Shown in pieces: positions 51,577 to 59,693 of a stretch of 64,000 nt of DNA (position 1 is its first letter; each line of letters starts with the position of its first letter). Below the pieces are notes generated by a model, which searched no databases, was not told the DNA's origin, and saw nothing but the letters and a program-made list of their open reading frames with translations. The stretch lies in NCBI GenBank assembly GCA_963790075.1, contig CAWBNG010000001.1:1-64000 (forward strand), in the 5' to 3' direction. The DNA is from CAYOUV01 sp963790075. GTDB lineage: Bacteria; Chloroflexota; Anaerolineae; Anaerolineales; Villigracilaceae. The position numbers and the translations under genes are program-made.

Positions 51577-53187
51577 TTACAACTTCGTTACCCATTGACC
51601 TGCGATCATGGTTGCCGAGGATTCCATTTCCAACAATGCATGCGGAGCACACCCAAAGGGATCGGTTTCCAACACGATCAGGTCAGCCAGATACCCCGGA
51701 ACAAGTTTACCCAGGCGATTTTCCATTCCGGTCGTAAAAGCCGGGCCCAGGGTGAAGCCTTCGACGGCGGCCCGCATGTCCAGGCGTTGCGACGGATACC
51801 AACCGTCCGGACCGGGAGTCCCATCTGCACGCTGGCGTGTAATCGCGGCATGCAGTCCCCAGAACGGATTAGGGGATTCGACCGGCGCATCTGAGCCAAA
51901 AGCCAGCCGCGCGCCATGCTCCAGTTGAGTTTGCCAGGCGTAGGATAGGGCTGCGCGCCCGCCCCAGAACTGGTCGGCCATCAGCATGTCGGAGGTGGCG
52001 TGGATCGGCTGCATCGAGGCGATTATATCCAATTCACCCAGACGTCCGGCATCATCCGGATGAATTAACTGGACGTGTTCGATGCGATGGCGCAAAGCCG
52101 GCAATTTATTTTCTCGCTCATAATGACGCAGCTGTTGATAAGCTTCCAGAACAGCGTGGTTGGCACGGTCGCCGATCGCGTGGACAGCCATGCTCAAACC
52201 AGATTCGGCTGCCCGGCGACTGATTTCGAAAAGTTCTTCGCCATCAAGATTAAGCATACCGAAATTTTCAGAATCATTCAAGTAGGGCTGGATCATGGCT
52301 GCGGTTTGAGGACCCAAGGCACCATCCATAAAAACCTTGACCGAGCCAATGCGCAACCAATCATCCCCAAATCCGCTGCGCAAACCAAGTTCGACGGCAT
52401 GCTCCAGGTCTTCTACCGGGATGCTTTTAGTCACCCGCAAATGCAGTTTGCCATCAGCCCGCAGTTGTTGTAGCGCCATGAAGCAGGTGCGGCGGTCAAA
52501 ATCGTGGACACCGGTCAGGCCCATACGCCACAAAACCGGTTGGGCTTCTTGAATGACCTGGGCGACCTGATCCGCTCCCGGCTGGGGAATGACCTGGTCG
52601 AGCAAATCCATGGCAAATTCGAGCAGGATACCGGTCGGGTTGCCCTGCGAATCGCGCTGGATTTTTCCATTCTCGGGATCAGGAGTATCAGCCGTGATGC
52701 CCGCCAACCTGAGCGCAGCAGTGTTTGCCCAGGCTGCGTGCAAGGACTTGGCCGTCAGGTAGACCGGGTGATCAGGGGCAAGCGCATCCAAATCGGAAAC
52801 ATTGCCGAATCCGGCTACACGCTGTGCGCTCGCCGGTGGGGCATCTTTCCAGGCATTCTGGTTCCAGCCGTGTCCCAAAACCCATTCGCCGGGGGCCACG
52901 CTGACAACCCGTTCGCCGACACACCTGAGGCATTCTGCCAGGGCATCCGTTTCACAATCTATTTTTCGCAAACCGAGGGCAAAGTGCTGCAAGTGAATGT
53001 GGGCATCGGTCAAGCCCGGTAGAACAGTCCGCCCAGCGAGATCGTGCTTTTCAGCCTTCACACCGAACTGATCCAGCAAATCGTCCTGTCCCAGCGCCAG
53101 GATGCGTTCTCCATCGATCACGATCACCGAAGCGATCGGTTGGGCAGCCTCGAGCGTATGGATCCGAGCATTATAAAGAATTTGCAT
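51577..53187 (-). CDS. amidohydrolase of the YtcJ type
   Basis: This 536-residue metal-dependent hydrolase of the amidohydrolase_3 family has an N-terminal composite beta domain (LYNARIHTLEAAQPIASVIV), the metal motif GLTDAHIHLQHFALGL, VLGHGWNQNAWKDAPPASAQ, ANTAALRLAGI, LSMAVHAIGDRANHAVLEAY and RIEHVQLIHPDDAGRLGELD (metal histidines), then FGSDAPVESPNPFWGLHAA with the catalytic Asp. The C-terminus returns to the beta domain (LVPGYLADLIVLETDPF). YtcJ-like enzymes hydrolyse N-acyl or cyclic amides; the natural substrate is not known. It lies between the signalling genes and parB. Confidence 0.9.
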   Translation of the reverse strand: MQILYNARIHTLEAAQPIASVIVIDGERILALGQDDLLDQFGVKAEKHDLAGRTVLPGLTDAHIHLQHFALGLRKIDCETDALAECLRCVGERVVSVAPGEWVLGHGWNQNAWKDAPPASAQRVAGFGNVSDLDALAPDHPVYLTAKSLHAAWANTAALRLAGITADTPDPENGKIQRDSQGNPTGILLEFAMDLLDQVIPQPGADQVAQVIQEAQPVLWRMGLTGVHDFDRRTCFMALQQLRADGKLHLRVTKSIPVEDLEHAVELGLRSGFGDDWLRIGSVKVFMDGALGPQTAAMIQPYLNDSENFGMLNLDGEELFEISRRAAESGLSMAVHAIGDRANHAVLEAYQQLRHYERENKLPALRHRIEHVQLIHPDDAGRLGELDIIASMQPIHATSDMLMADQFWGGRAALSYAWQTQLEHGARLAFGSDAPVESPNPFWGLHAAITRQRADGTPGPDGWYPSQRLDMRAAVEGFTLGPAFTTGMENRLGKLVPGYLADLIVLETDPFGCAPHALLEMESSATMIAGQWVTKL

Positions 53188-53240
53188 GATTGGCCATCAG
53201 GAACAAAAAGGCACAGGAAACCACACCATCCCATCTCCCA

Positions 53241-54098
53241 CTACTCATCCAACAAACGCCCAAGCAGGGCGTCCAATTCCTCGTCCGAATAATAATGTAT
53301 GGTCAGTGTACCGCCTTTACGTCCGTGCCGCAAGGAGACTTTCGTCCCCAGACTGGAACGCAGCCGCCGTTCAAGTTCGACCGCTTCAGGCGAGGGCGCG
53401 GCTTTCGGTTTGGAGGCCGTCTTTTGTCCTCCCAGTTTGCGTACAAGTAGTTCGGTTTGCCGGACATTGAGCCCCAGATTCAGGACGGTTTGCAAAGCAG
53501 CGTCCTGGGCTTCCAGCGTTGAAAGGCCGAGCAGCGCCCGGGCGTGACCTTCGCTGACCTGGCCGTCCACCAGCGATTGCTTGACCTTATCTGAGAGATT
53601 GAGCAGTCGCAACGTATTGGTCACGGTAACGCAATTCTTGCCCACCCGTGAGGCGACCTGCTCATGCGACAGGCCGAACTCTTCCGTCAGATGGAGGTAA
53701 GCTTCAGCTTCTTCGATTGCATTCAAGTCCGCCCGCTGCACGTTCTCAATCAGGGCCAATTCAAGAAATTGCTGGTCGCTGGCTTCTCGCACAACAACGG
53801 GTACATTGGCCAGACCAGCCTTGCGCGCCGCTTCCAGGCGGCGTTCGCCGGCGATCAGCACATATTTTCCAGCCTGCCCTGGTGAGACAATCAAAGGTTG
53901 AATAATGCCATGTTCACGAATTGAAGCAGAGAGTTCGTCGAGCTCATCCGAGTCGAAATGGATGCGTGGTTGGCGCGGATTGCGCTCAATCAAATCTATC
54001 GCGACTTTTAAAACGCCGCTTCCACCGATTGGGGAGGTTTCTCCGCCCGGGATCAATGCATCTAAGCCTCTACCAAGTCCTGTACGTTGGGGCATCAC
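53241..54098 (-). CDS. parB: chromosome-partitioning protein ParB
   Basis: This 285-residue ParB/Spo0J family protein has box I IERNPRQPRIHFDSDELDEL, box II AGKYVLIAGERRLEAARKAG (GERR nucleotide-binding motif), the helix-turn-helix LSHEQVASRVGKNCVTVTNT LRLL, then VSEGHARALLGLSTLEAQ and a C-terminal dimerisation domain. It binds parS sites near the origin and slides as a CTP-dependent clamp. No parS match (TGTTTCACGTGAAACA type) was found in this window. parA lies 59 bases upstream on the same strand, the usual order parA-parB. Confidence 0.95.
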   Translation of the reverse strand: MMPQRTGLGRGLDALIPGGETSPIGGSGVLKVAIDLIERNPRQPRIHFDSDELDELSASIREHGIIQPLIVSPGQAGKYVLIAGERRLEAARKAGLANVPVVVREASDQQFLELALIENVQRADLNAIEEAEAYLHLTEEFGLSHEQVASRVGKNCVTVTNTLRLLNLSDKVKQSLVDGQVSEGHARALLGLSTLEAQDAALQTVLNLGLNVRQTELLVRKLGGQKTASKPKAAPSPEAVELERRLRSSLGTKVSLRHGRKGGTLTIHYYSDEELDALLGRLLDE

Positions 54099-54157
54099 TC
54101 ACTCCTTCTGACTACCTGGGGAACCTCAAGAGAGCACGCATGTGCAACTCCCGCAAA

Positions 54158-54946
54158 TCAAGGCAGGATCGGAACCTTGATTCCGTCACCCGTGAGCACT
54201 TCCTGGGCCAGCCTGTCATACGCTTCGGCACCCGCCGTGCCAGGCGCATAAGCCGAAATGGGCAAACCATAGGACGGCGCTTCGGCCAAGCGGATGCTGC
54301 GCGGGACCACAGATTTGAAGACCTGGTCAGGAAAGTGGCGGCTGACCTCGTTGACCACATCCGTCGAAAGGTTGGTGCGGCCGTCAAACATCGTAAGCAC
54401 CACCCCACGCACTTTGAGTTCCGGGAAAAGACCCGAGCGAATGCGCTGCAGGGTCTGGGATAACTGTCCCAAGCCTTCCAGGGCCAGATATTCGCACTGT
54501 ACCGGGATGATCACACCATCTCGGGCGGCCATCAGGCCGTTGACCGTTAACAGGCCAAGCGAGGGAGGGCAATCGATCAACAAATAGTCATAGTGATCTG
54601 CCAGCGGCGCGAGGGCCTTACGCAGCCGCGTTTCGCGACTTTCTTCCTCCACCAACTCAACCTCGGCACCGGCCAGCGCCGGCGAGGAGGGCAGCAAGGA
54701 CAACTTGAGGCGTTCGTTGTAAAGCACCAACGAAAATGGATCTTCCATTCCTAGCAGAACCTCGTACGTACCACCTCTGACACTATGCTTGTCCACACCC
54801 AGGCAGGAGGTGGCATTCGCCTGCGGGTCAACGTCAACGATCAAGACCCGCTGCCCATAAACTGCCAGATAGGCACCCAGATTGATCGCGGTGGTGGTTT
54901 TTCCGACGCCACCTTTCTGATTGACGAGCGTATAAATGCGTCCCAT
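54158..54946 (-). CDS. parA: chromosome-partitioning ATPase ParA (Soj)
   Basis: This 262-residue deviant Walker A ATPase has IYTLVNQKGGVGKTTTAINL, VLIVDVDPQANATSCLGVDK, LLIDCPPSLGLLTVNGLMAA and VLTMFDGRTNLSTDVVNEVS. Length and motifs are those of the short, chromosomal Soj type without an N-terminal DNA-binding domain. With ParB it separates origins. Its neighbours (PfkB kinase, jag, yidC, rnpA, rpmH) form the conserved gene order usually found close to the replication origin. Confidence 0.95.
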   Translation of the reverse strand: MGRIYTLVNQKGGVGKTTTAINLGAYLAVYGQRVLIVDVDPQANATSCLGVDKHSVRGGTYEVLLGMEDPFSLVLYNERLKLSLLPSSPALAGAEVELVEEESRETRLRKALAPLADHYDYLLIDCPPSLGLLTVNGLMAARDGVIIPVQCEYLALEGLGQLSQTLQRIRSGLFPELKVRGVVLTMFDGRTNLSTDVVNEVSRHFPDQVFKSVVPRSIRLAEAPSYGLPISAYAPGTAGAEAYDRLAQEVLTGDGIKVPILP

Positions 54947-54949
54947 ATT

Positions 54950-55798
54950 CTATAAAACCTCCACCATACAGGCTCGAATTTCTTCTGGTCTGGGCACCCC
55001 GTCCAGCCCGGACCGGAGCACCGAACGTGCCGCCACCTGTGTGGCAAAACGGGCCGCTTCCCAGGGATCGCGCGTGGTATACAGGCGAATAAAAAAGGCT
55101 GTGGCAAATATATCACCGGCGCCGGTCGGGTCGACCTCATCCATTTCAGGGGCACAGAAACGACGCTGGTCGCCATGCCAGTACAGCCTTGCGCCAGCCG
55201 GACCTTCGGTCACGACCAGGATAGGCGCAGCATGCGCCATCATTTCGATCTGTTCTTCGTCCCCAGCCACATCATCCAGGCTGATCACGGCGGCTCCGGC
55301 TTTAGCCAGGGCGGACTCGGCCTCCGGCCAATTCCTGGTTGAAACGTGGCCGTCCTCATCCCACGAACGCAGCCAGCCCTGAGGCGTCAGACCCAATAAT
55401 GACGGGCTAAATCCTGGCGGCAAATAGGGCTGGAGCTCCTGCGCAATCGGTCCAAGGTGGATGATCGGTGCGCGCTGCCAAAGTTCGGGCACGATTTCAA
55501 AGGGGATCGGCTCTGCAAGGTTGTGCAGCACCTGCACGCGCTGGTGATTGGATTGGATATTCTCAAAAGTGGTGCTATGTTCGGTCGTCACTGAGACAGC
55601 CGGGATTCCGTCCAAGGCGTCGAGGTTTGTTTTCGAGCCGCAAGCTGTGACGATGCCCACACGCAAACCCAAAGCGCGAGCCGTCAGGGCTGAATAAGCA
55701 GCTGTGCCACCCAAGCGCGGACCATCCGGCGTCAAGTCATGAGCCAGGTGGCCAATTACGAGATAATCCACCGGCTCAAGAGGAACCAGGTTAACCAT
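54950..55798 (-). CDS. PfkB-family carbohydrate/nucleoside kinase
   Basis: This 282-residue ribokinase-fold protein shows VDYLVIGHLAHDLTPDGPRL GGTAAYSALTARALG with the N-terminal GG substrate motif. The C-terminal ATP/catalytic motif MDEVDPTGAGDIFATAFFIR contains the DPTGAGD signature and catalytic Asp. It is slightly short for the family and lacks a clear sugar-specific lid, so the substrate is open. It lies three bases upstream of parA on the same strand and after a terminator that separates it from jag. Confidence 0.88.
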   Translation of the reverse strand: MVNLVPLEPVDYLVIGHLAHDLTPDGPRLGGTAAYSALTARALGLRVGIVTACGSKTNLDALDGIPAVSVTTEHSTTFENIQSNHQRVQVLHNLAEPIPFEIVPELWQRAPIIHLGPIAQELQPYLPPGFSPSLLGLTPQGWLRSWDEDGHVSTRNWPEAESALAKAGAAVISLDDVAGDEEQIEMMAHAAPILVVTEGPAGARLYWHGDQRRFCAPEMDEVDPTGAGDIFATAFFIRLYTTRDPWEAARFATQVAARSVLRSGLDGVPRPEEIRACMVEVL

Positions 55799-55836
55799 AC
55801 CAGAATTATACCTGAGATGAATTGGGTAAAAACTAA

Positions 55837-55864
55837 AAGGGGGCGCAGGCTTGTGCGCCCCCTT
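55837..55864 (-). terminator. terminator after the rpmH-to-jag unit
   Basis: An 11-bp stem AAGGGGGCGCA / TGCGCCCCCTT with a 6-base loop is followed on minus by TTTAGTTTTTAC. It lies just after the jag stop and ends the transcript that begins at rpmH, separating it from the PfkB-parA-parB genes. Confidence 0.85.
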
Positions 55865-55871
55865 GCGGGGA

Positions 55872-56723
55872 TTACTCTTCTTTGAGCTTGATCGTTACCT
55901 TACGATTGGGATCCTCGCCAATACTTTCGCTAACCAGGTCGGGGAATTCCCGTAACTCCAGGTGAACGATACGGCGCTCACTGGCCGGCATTGGCTCGAG
56001 CACCTGGCGGCGCCCGGTTTTGAGCACCTGTTCAGCCATGCGGCGAGCCATTTGTTGCAATTGGCGCTCGCGCCGTTCGCGGTAACCTTCCACGTCCACG
56101 ACCACATGCACCCACTGTTCCATTTCTTTGCTTAGCATCAGGCCAACCAGGTATTGGAAAGCGTTCAGGGTTTCCGCGCGACGACCAATTAACACCGACA
56201 GATCATCGCCCCTAATATCCACGTAGACGGGTTGGCGGCCATCACGCTCATCGCCGCCATTATGCGCCGAGACCTGCGCCTGCAATCCCAGATGGAAGAG
56301 CAGTTTGGAGACAATATCCTCCGTCAGGTCGAGGATACGTTCCGTCCCAACACCGGGAGCGGTCTCAGCCTTTTGTGCGGGTTTCGGATCGGGTTTCGGA
56401 TCGGATTTTGGCTTGGTTTTGGGTGCGGCTTTAGCTTTAGGCCTGGATCCGGCTTTGGGCGCTGGATCAGGCTTGACCTTCGGCTTTGACTTACCAGGCG
56501 CCTGGGGAGCCGGTTTCTCAACCGGGACAGGCATCCCACCGGGAGGAACAACCGTCAGGCGCACACGTACCTGACGCCCGCCAAGGCCGAACAGACCCTT
56601 GCTGCCCGTATCCAGCACTTCAACCGAGACAGCTTGGGCAGGCAGGCCCAACTGTTCCAAGCCCTGCGCGATGGCTTCTTCGACAGTTGGGGCAATCACT
56701 TCTAGCGTTGTACGTTTGTCCAT
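55872..56723 (-). CDS. khpB: RNA-binding protein Jag/KhpB
   Basis: This 283-residue protein has the three parts of Jag. The Jag-N domain (1-50: TLEVIAPTVEEAIAQGLEQL) carries KGLFGLGGRQVRVR. A long Pro/Lys/Ala linker (about 70-130) contains KPKSDPKPDPKP-type repeats. The KH domain has VYVDIRGDDLSVLIGRRAET LNAFQYLV, and the R3H domain has RRMAEQVLKTGRRQVLEPMP and ASERRIVHLELRE. It binds RNA with KhpA in many monoderm bacteria and influences cell division and envelope growth. The extended basic linker is longer than usual. It lies eleven bases after yidC, the standard order. Confidence 0.95.
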   Translation of the reverse strand: MDKRTTLEVIAPTVEEAIAQGLEQLGLPAQAVSVEVLDTGSKGLFGLGGRQVRVRLTVVPPGGMPVPVEKPAPQAPGKSKPKVKPDPAPKAGSRPKAKAAPKTKPKSDPKPDPKPAQKAETAPGVGTERILDLTEDIVSKLLFHLGLQAQVSAHNGGDERDGRQPVYVDIRGDDLSVLIGRRAETLNAFQYLVGLMLSKEMEQWVHVVVDVEGYRERRERQLQQMARRMAEQVLKTGRRQVLEPMPASERRIVHLELREFPDLVSESIGEDPNRKVTIKLKEE

Positions 56724-56734
56724 AAGATCCCCTC

Positions 56735-57517
56735 TTATTTGGTTTTGGTGGATTTAGCGACTTTATTGCCGCCGGGAAGCAGATTACGCCAATTGGCTTT
56801 GCCCATCGTCCCGTACTGTACGATACCAAGCAAGTTGCTGGTGATAAAGTAAACCGACAGGCCCGAAGCAAAAGTCAATGCGAAATATCCGAGTAGCAGT
56901 GGCATGTAAATGCTCATCATGTTACCCATCATGGCCGATTGGTCGCCGCCAGTCGAAGTGGCCGGCATGGTCAGCTTGGACTGGATGTAAGTGGTCAGCG
57001 CGACGATGATTGCCAGGGTCGGCAGGGCGAAACCAAAGACAGGTATCGATTCAGGGCGACCGAGATCCATCCAAAGAAATCGGCTGTTGAGCGGGAAAAT
57101 ATTGGCGACGTTTAGGAACGGATAGATGCTGCGGGAAAGATTCAACAGGCTGAGCGGCGTGGCAGCCAGGGCCCGAATGATGGCTTGATACAGACCGATG
57201 ATGATCGGGAACTGGATCAGGGTCGGCAGACAGGAAGCAAAGGGACTTATGCCTCTTTCCTTATAAATGCGCATCTGTTCCTGCGCCAACTTTTCCTTAT
57301 CCTTGGCATATTTCTTCTGGATTGCCTGCCACTCCTTGTCGTTCTGGAGTTCTTGCATGCCCTGCGCGCCCTTCATCTGCTGGGCATTGAGCGGCCAGGT
57401 TACCAGGCGGATCAGGATGGTGAACAAGATGATGGCCATCCCGAAGTTGTGGCCGATGATTTCATAAATCCACAACAACAGGTTGGTCAGGGGAATGACA
57501 ATATAGGTATCCCACAT
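56735..57517 (-). CDS. yidC: membrane protein insertase YidC/Oxa1
   Basis: This 260-residue insertase of the Gram-positive/Oxa1 type lacks the large periplasmic domain of E. coli YidC. It has about five helices. Family motifs are IIGHNFGMAIILFTILIRLV, where the Arg faces the hydrophilic groove, KKYAKDKEKLAQEQMRIYKE (cytoplasmic C1 loop), ASCLPTLIQFPIIIGLYQAI and LSVYFITSNLLGIVQYGTMG. There is no lipobox. It inserts membrane proteins alone or with SecYEG. It sits between the propeller lipoprotein gene and jag. Confidence 0.96.
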   Translation of the reverse strand: MWDTYIVIPLTNLLLWIYEIIGHNFGMAIILFTILIRLVTWPLNAQQMKGAQGMQELQNDKEWQAIQKKYAKDKEKLAQEQMRIYKERGISPFASCLPTLIQFPIIIGLYQAIIRALAATPLSLLNLSRSIYPFLNVANIFPLNSRFLWMDLGRPESIPVFGFALPTLAIIVALTTYIQSKLTMPATSTGGDQSAMMGNMMSIYMPLLLGYFALTFASGLSVYFITSNLLGIVQYGTMGKANWRNLLPGGNKVAKSTKTK

Positions 57518-57529
57518 AGTTAAAATTCC

Positions 57530-58609
57530 TTACTTCTGGGGGGTAAATTTCCAGACCTGGGTGCCGTTTTTGTCAAGCGCAGCCAGCACAAAATCGGCTT
57601 CCATCGGAGCGATCAAAATCAAATCTCCAGCGGAGACCGGGGCGCTGTAGATTTTTCCCGTCACGGGTTGATCCCAGACGGTCTTGCCCTGGCGATCAAT
57701 CGCAAACACCGTACCGGACTCTGTCCCGACCACAAAATAATCGGGCAGCGCCAGCGGGCTGCCGACGATGGGCCCATCCGGTTGGACCGGGGCCCAGTCC
57801 TGTTTGCCGGTTGTGGCATTGACGTTATTAAAATAACCGTCCAGGTCACCGAAGTAGAGCGAGTCGCCATCCAGGACCGGGCCGCCCCAGATCCAACCCT
57901 GCGTATCGGCACTCCAGAGAACCTGGCCTTTGGACGAAACCGCTTCAAGTTTCGAACCAAAGGTGCCGACGTAGAGCGTACCGTCCGGGCCAATAGTGGG
58001 TGAGCCGGGGATTGCGCCACCGAGTTTGATCTGCCAGACAATGTCCTCTTTTTGCGGGTCAAGAGCATACACGATATGGTTGAGTGCAGCCACATAAACC
58101 AGCTTGCCATCACTGACCGGTTGACCCCACAGGGCGCTGCCCAAATCCTTGGACCACAGGAGATTCCCCTTTAGGTCAAGGGCATACAATGAGCCGTCAC
58201 CATTGGGAGCGTAGATCGTATCTTTGACAACCAGCGGACTGGCAATCCAGCGGTCTTTTGCACCGACGAAAGGCCAGTTATTTCCATTTTCTTTGCCGGT
58301 CTTGGGATCCAGGCTAAAGAGTCCGTTGTCGCTACCGGCGCTGCCGACCAGTAACTGCCCATCTGGGGTAAGCACCGGGGTCGAGAAGAATTGTTTCTTG
58401 CTATCGGCTTTGTCCGGATAGCGCCAGGCTTCCTTGCCATCGCTCAGACTCACGCCATACACAAGGTTGCCATCGGCCAGATAAGCCATGGAATCGTCCG
58501 CAGCCAGCCCTGACCAGCTCGAGCCGCGCATTGCTGCGCCGGAACAGGAACTCAACAACAAGGCTGCCAGGACGACCAAAACAATTAACGAAAATCGTCT
58601 AACCTTCAT
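57530..58609 (-). CDS. PQQ-like beta-propeller lipoprotein (BamB-like)
   Basis: This 359-residue secreted lipoprotein has a signal peptide with lipobox LLLSSC (Cys22). The mature part is an eight-bladed PQQ-type propeller with repeated blades: LVYGVSLSDGKEAWRYPDKA, LFSLDPKTGKENG, YALDLKGNLLWSKDLG, YALDPQKEDIVWQIKLGGAI and FAIDRQGKTVWDQPVTGKIY. It resembles BamB, but conclusive partner sites are not visible and no BamA is nearby. Placed between yidD and yidC in an otherwise conserved cluster, it may assist membrane-protein or surface-protein assembly; this is inference from position. Confidence 0.88.
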   Translation of the reverse strand: MKVRRFSLIVLVVLAALLLSSCSGAAMRGSSWSGLAADDSMAYLADGNLVYGVSLSDGKEAWRYPDKADSKKQFFSTPVLTPDGQLLVGSAGSDNGLFSLDPKTGKENGNNWPFVGAKDRWIASPLVVKDTIYAPNGDGSLYALDLKGNLLWSKDLGSALWGQPVSDGKLVYVAALNHIVYALDPQKEDIVWQIKLGGAIPGSPTIGPDGTLYVGTFGSKLEAVSSKGQVLWSADTQGWIWGGPVLDGDSLYFGDLDGYFNNVNATTGKQDWAPVQPDGPIVGSPLALPDYFVVGTESGTVFAIDRQGKTVWDQPVTGKIYSAPVSAGDLILIAPMEADFVLAALDKNGTQVWKFTPQK

Positions 58610-58627
58610 AGGGGTTTTAGTTTTCTC

Positions 58628-58921
58628 CTAGGGAACAGGGTCATAACCACCCGAATTGAATGGGTTGCAACGCAACACCCTCCAAGTGGCCATTAGTGAC
58701 CCTTTGAGTACGCCGTATTTGTAGATCGCCTGATAGCCATAATGCGAGCAGGAAGGGTAAAAACGACAGGTCCCTTCGGGCAGGCCGCGAGAAATAGTGT
58801 TTTGGTACAGACGAATTAAAGCCAGCAAAGCCAAACGAGGCCAATTCTGTATCTTGCGCGGAAGATCGCGCAGATGCGGCTCGTTCGGGTATTCGTGGGG
58901 CAGGTAAAACTCAGGCCTCAT
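58628..58921 (-). CDS. yidD: membrane protein insertion efficiency factor YidD
   Basis: This 97-residue small protein shows the YidD pattern ALLALIRLYQNTISRGLPEG and TCRFYPSCSHYGYQAIYKYG, with the characteristic CRFYPSCS cysteines, then WRVLRCNPFNSGGYDPVP. It is somewhat longer at its N-terminus than usual (PNEPHLRDLPRKIQNWPR). It is a peripheral inner-membrane protein that assists YidC-dependent insertion. Its start overlaps the end of rnpA by eleven bases, the typical coupled arrangement. Confidence 0.95.
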   Translation of the reverse strand: MRPEFYLPHEYPNEPHLRDLPRKIQNWPRLALLALIRLYQNTISRGLPEGTCRFYPSCSHYGYQAIYKYGVLKGSLMATWRVLRCNPFNSGGYDPVP

Positions 58922-59261
58922 GATTTTGATTCAGCAGTTCGGCACGCTGTAAAAGCGATTCCAAGGTGGTGCGGACAGCCTGCATCTTGGCATCGGGCAA
59001 GGGAAAACGGGCAACCAGCAACAAATCTTTTCCGGTAATGATATTTGGAATCAAGGGTCTCACTGCTTCGCGCAATAGGCGTTTGGCCCGATTACGGCGG
59101 ACTGCCCCCCCCACAGATCTTCCAGCAGCCACGCCTATTCGGGTCCGTGAATCTTCACCTTCCGACACTATCAGCACAATAAGCGGGTGGGCATATGATT
59201 TACCGAAACGCCGCACCCGCTTGAAATCAGTTGACCGGGTCAGGCGGAACTGGCGCTGCAC
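58911..59261 (-). CDS. rnpA: ribonuclease P protein component
   Basis: This 116-residue protein starts at a GTG at 59261 with GAGG six bases upstream. It shows the RnpA pattern FRLTRSTDFKRVRRFGKSYA, TRIGVAAGRSVGGAVRRNRA KRLLREAVR (RNR motif contacting RNase P RNA) and DLLLVARFPLPDAKMQAV. It is the protein subunit of RNase P for tRNA 5' maturation. The order rpmH-rnpA-yidD is conserved in bacteria. Confidence 0.96.
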   Translation of the reverse strand: MQRQFRLTRSTDFKRVRRFGKSYAHPLIVLIVSEGEDSRTRIGVAAGRSVGGAVRRNRAKRLLREAVRPLIPNIITGKDLLLVARFPLPDAKMQAVRTTLESLLQRAELLNQNHEA

Positions 59262-59338
59262 CCGTGCCTCAATCAGACAACCGGCCTATGCTCTGGTAGA
59301 GCAGTCTTCCGCTCCACGCTCGGTGCCAGCCCGAAGGT

Positions 59339-59509
59339 TTACCACCGGAACCGCTTGACGTGTTCGTTGGCGCTAACCGTCAGTTTGCTGCGACCTTTAA
59401 GACGACGGCGCTTGAGAACCTGACGCCCACCAGCTGTCGCCATGCGGTTACGGAAACCATGCACACGCAAACGGCGGCGAACCTTGGGTTGATACGTACG
59501 TTTGGGCAT
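59339..59509 (-). CDS. rpmH: 50S ribosomal protein L34
   Basis: This 56-residue protein starts MPKRTYQPKVRRRLRVHGFR and contains NRMATAGGRQVLKRRRLKG RSKLTV, the L34 signature. It is slightly longer at the C-terminus (ANEHVKRFRW) than the usual 44-47 residues. GAGGAAG lies before the ATG. It is the first gene of the minus-strand cluster and has its own promoter. dnaA, which often lies just beyond rpmH, is not here: a divergent moaA takes its place. Confidence 0.96.
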   Translation of the reverse strand: MPKRTYQPKVRRRLRVHGFRNRMATAGGRQVLKRRRLKGRSKLTVSANEHVKRFRW

Positions 59510-59569
59510 TCGACTTCCTCACAATCTTTAGAATGATGACATTCTCGCATTTGGCGAGACTAGCACGCT

Positions 59570-59599
59570 ATTATACCGTAACGAATCGGATTCGGTCAA
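59570..59599 (-). promoter_or_regulatory. promoter of the rpmH cluster
   Basis: On minus, TTGACC (59599-59594) and TATAAT (59575-59570) are separated by 18 bases, about 60 bases before the rpmH start. It is a good sigma-A-type promoter for the ribosomal protein cluster. Confidence 0.75.
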
Positions 59600-59693
59600 A
59601 CAATTCCTGGCTGCCATACTTTGTCGGCTTTCTTCGGCAATCAAAAGTAAAAGTTGTTATAATGTATACGTCTTTATTGTTAGGAGTAATAAA

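Noticed and set aside
56324..56574. Repetitive Gly/Phe-rich plus-strand frame opposite jag
   Set aside because: It is the antisense of the Pro/Lys/Ala linker of KhpB and has no start signal.
59262..59338. tRNA-like sequence between rpmH and rnpA (GACTGCTCTACCAGAGC)
   Set aside because: No complete cloverleaf, T-arm or acceptor stem can be formed; it is a normal short gap.
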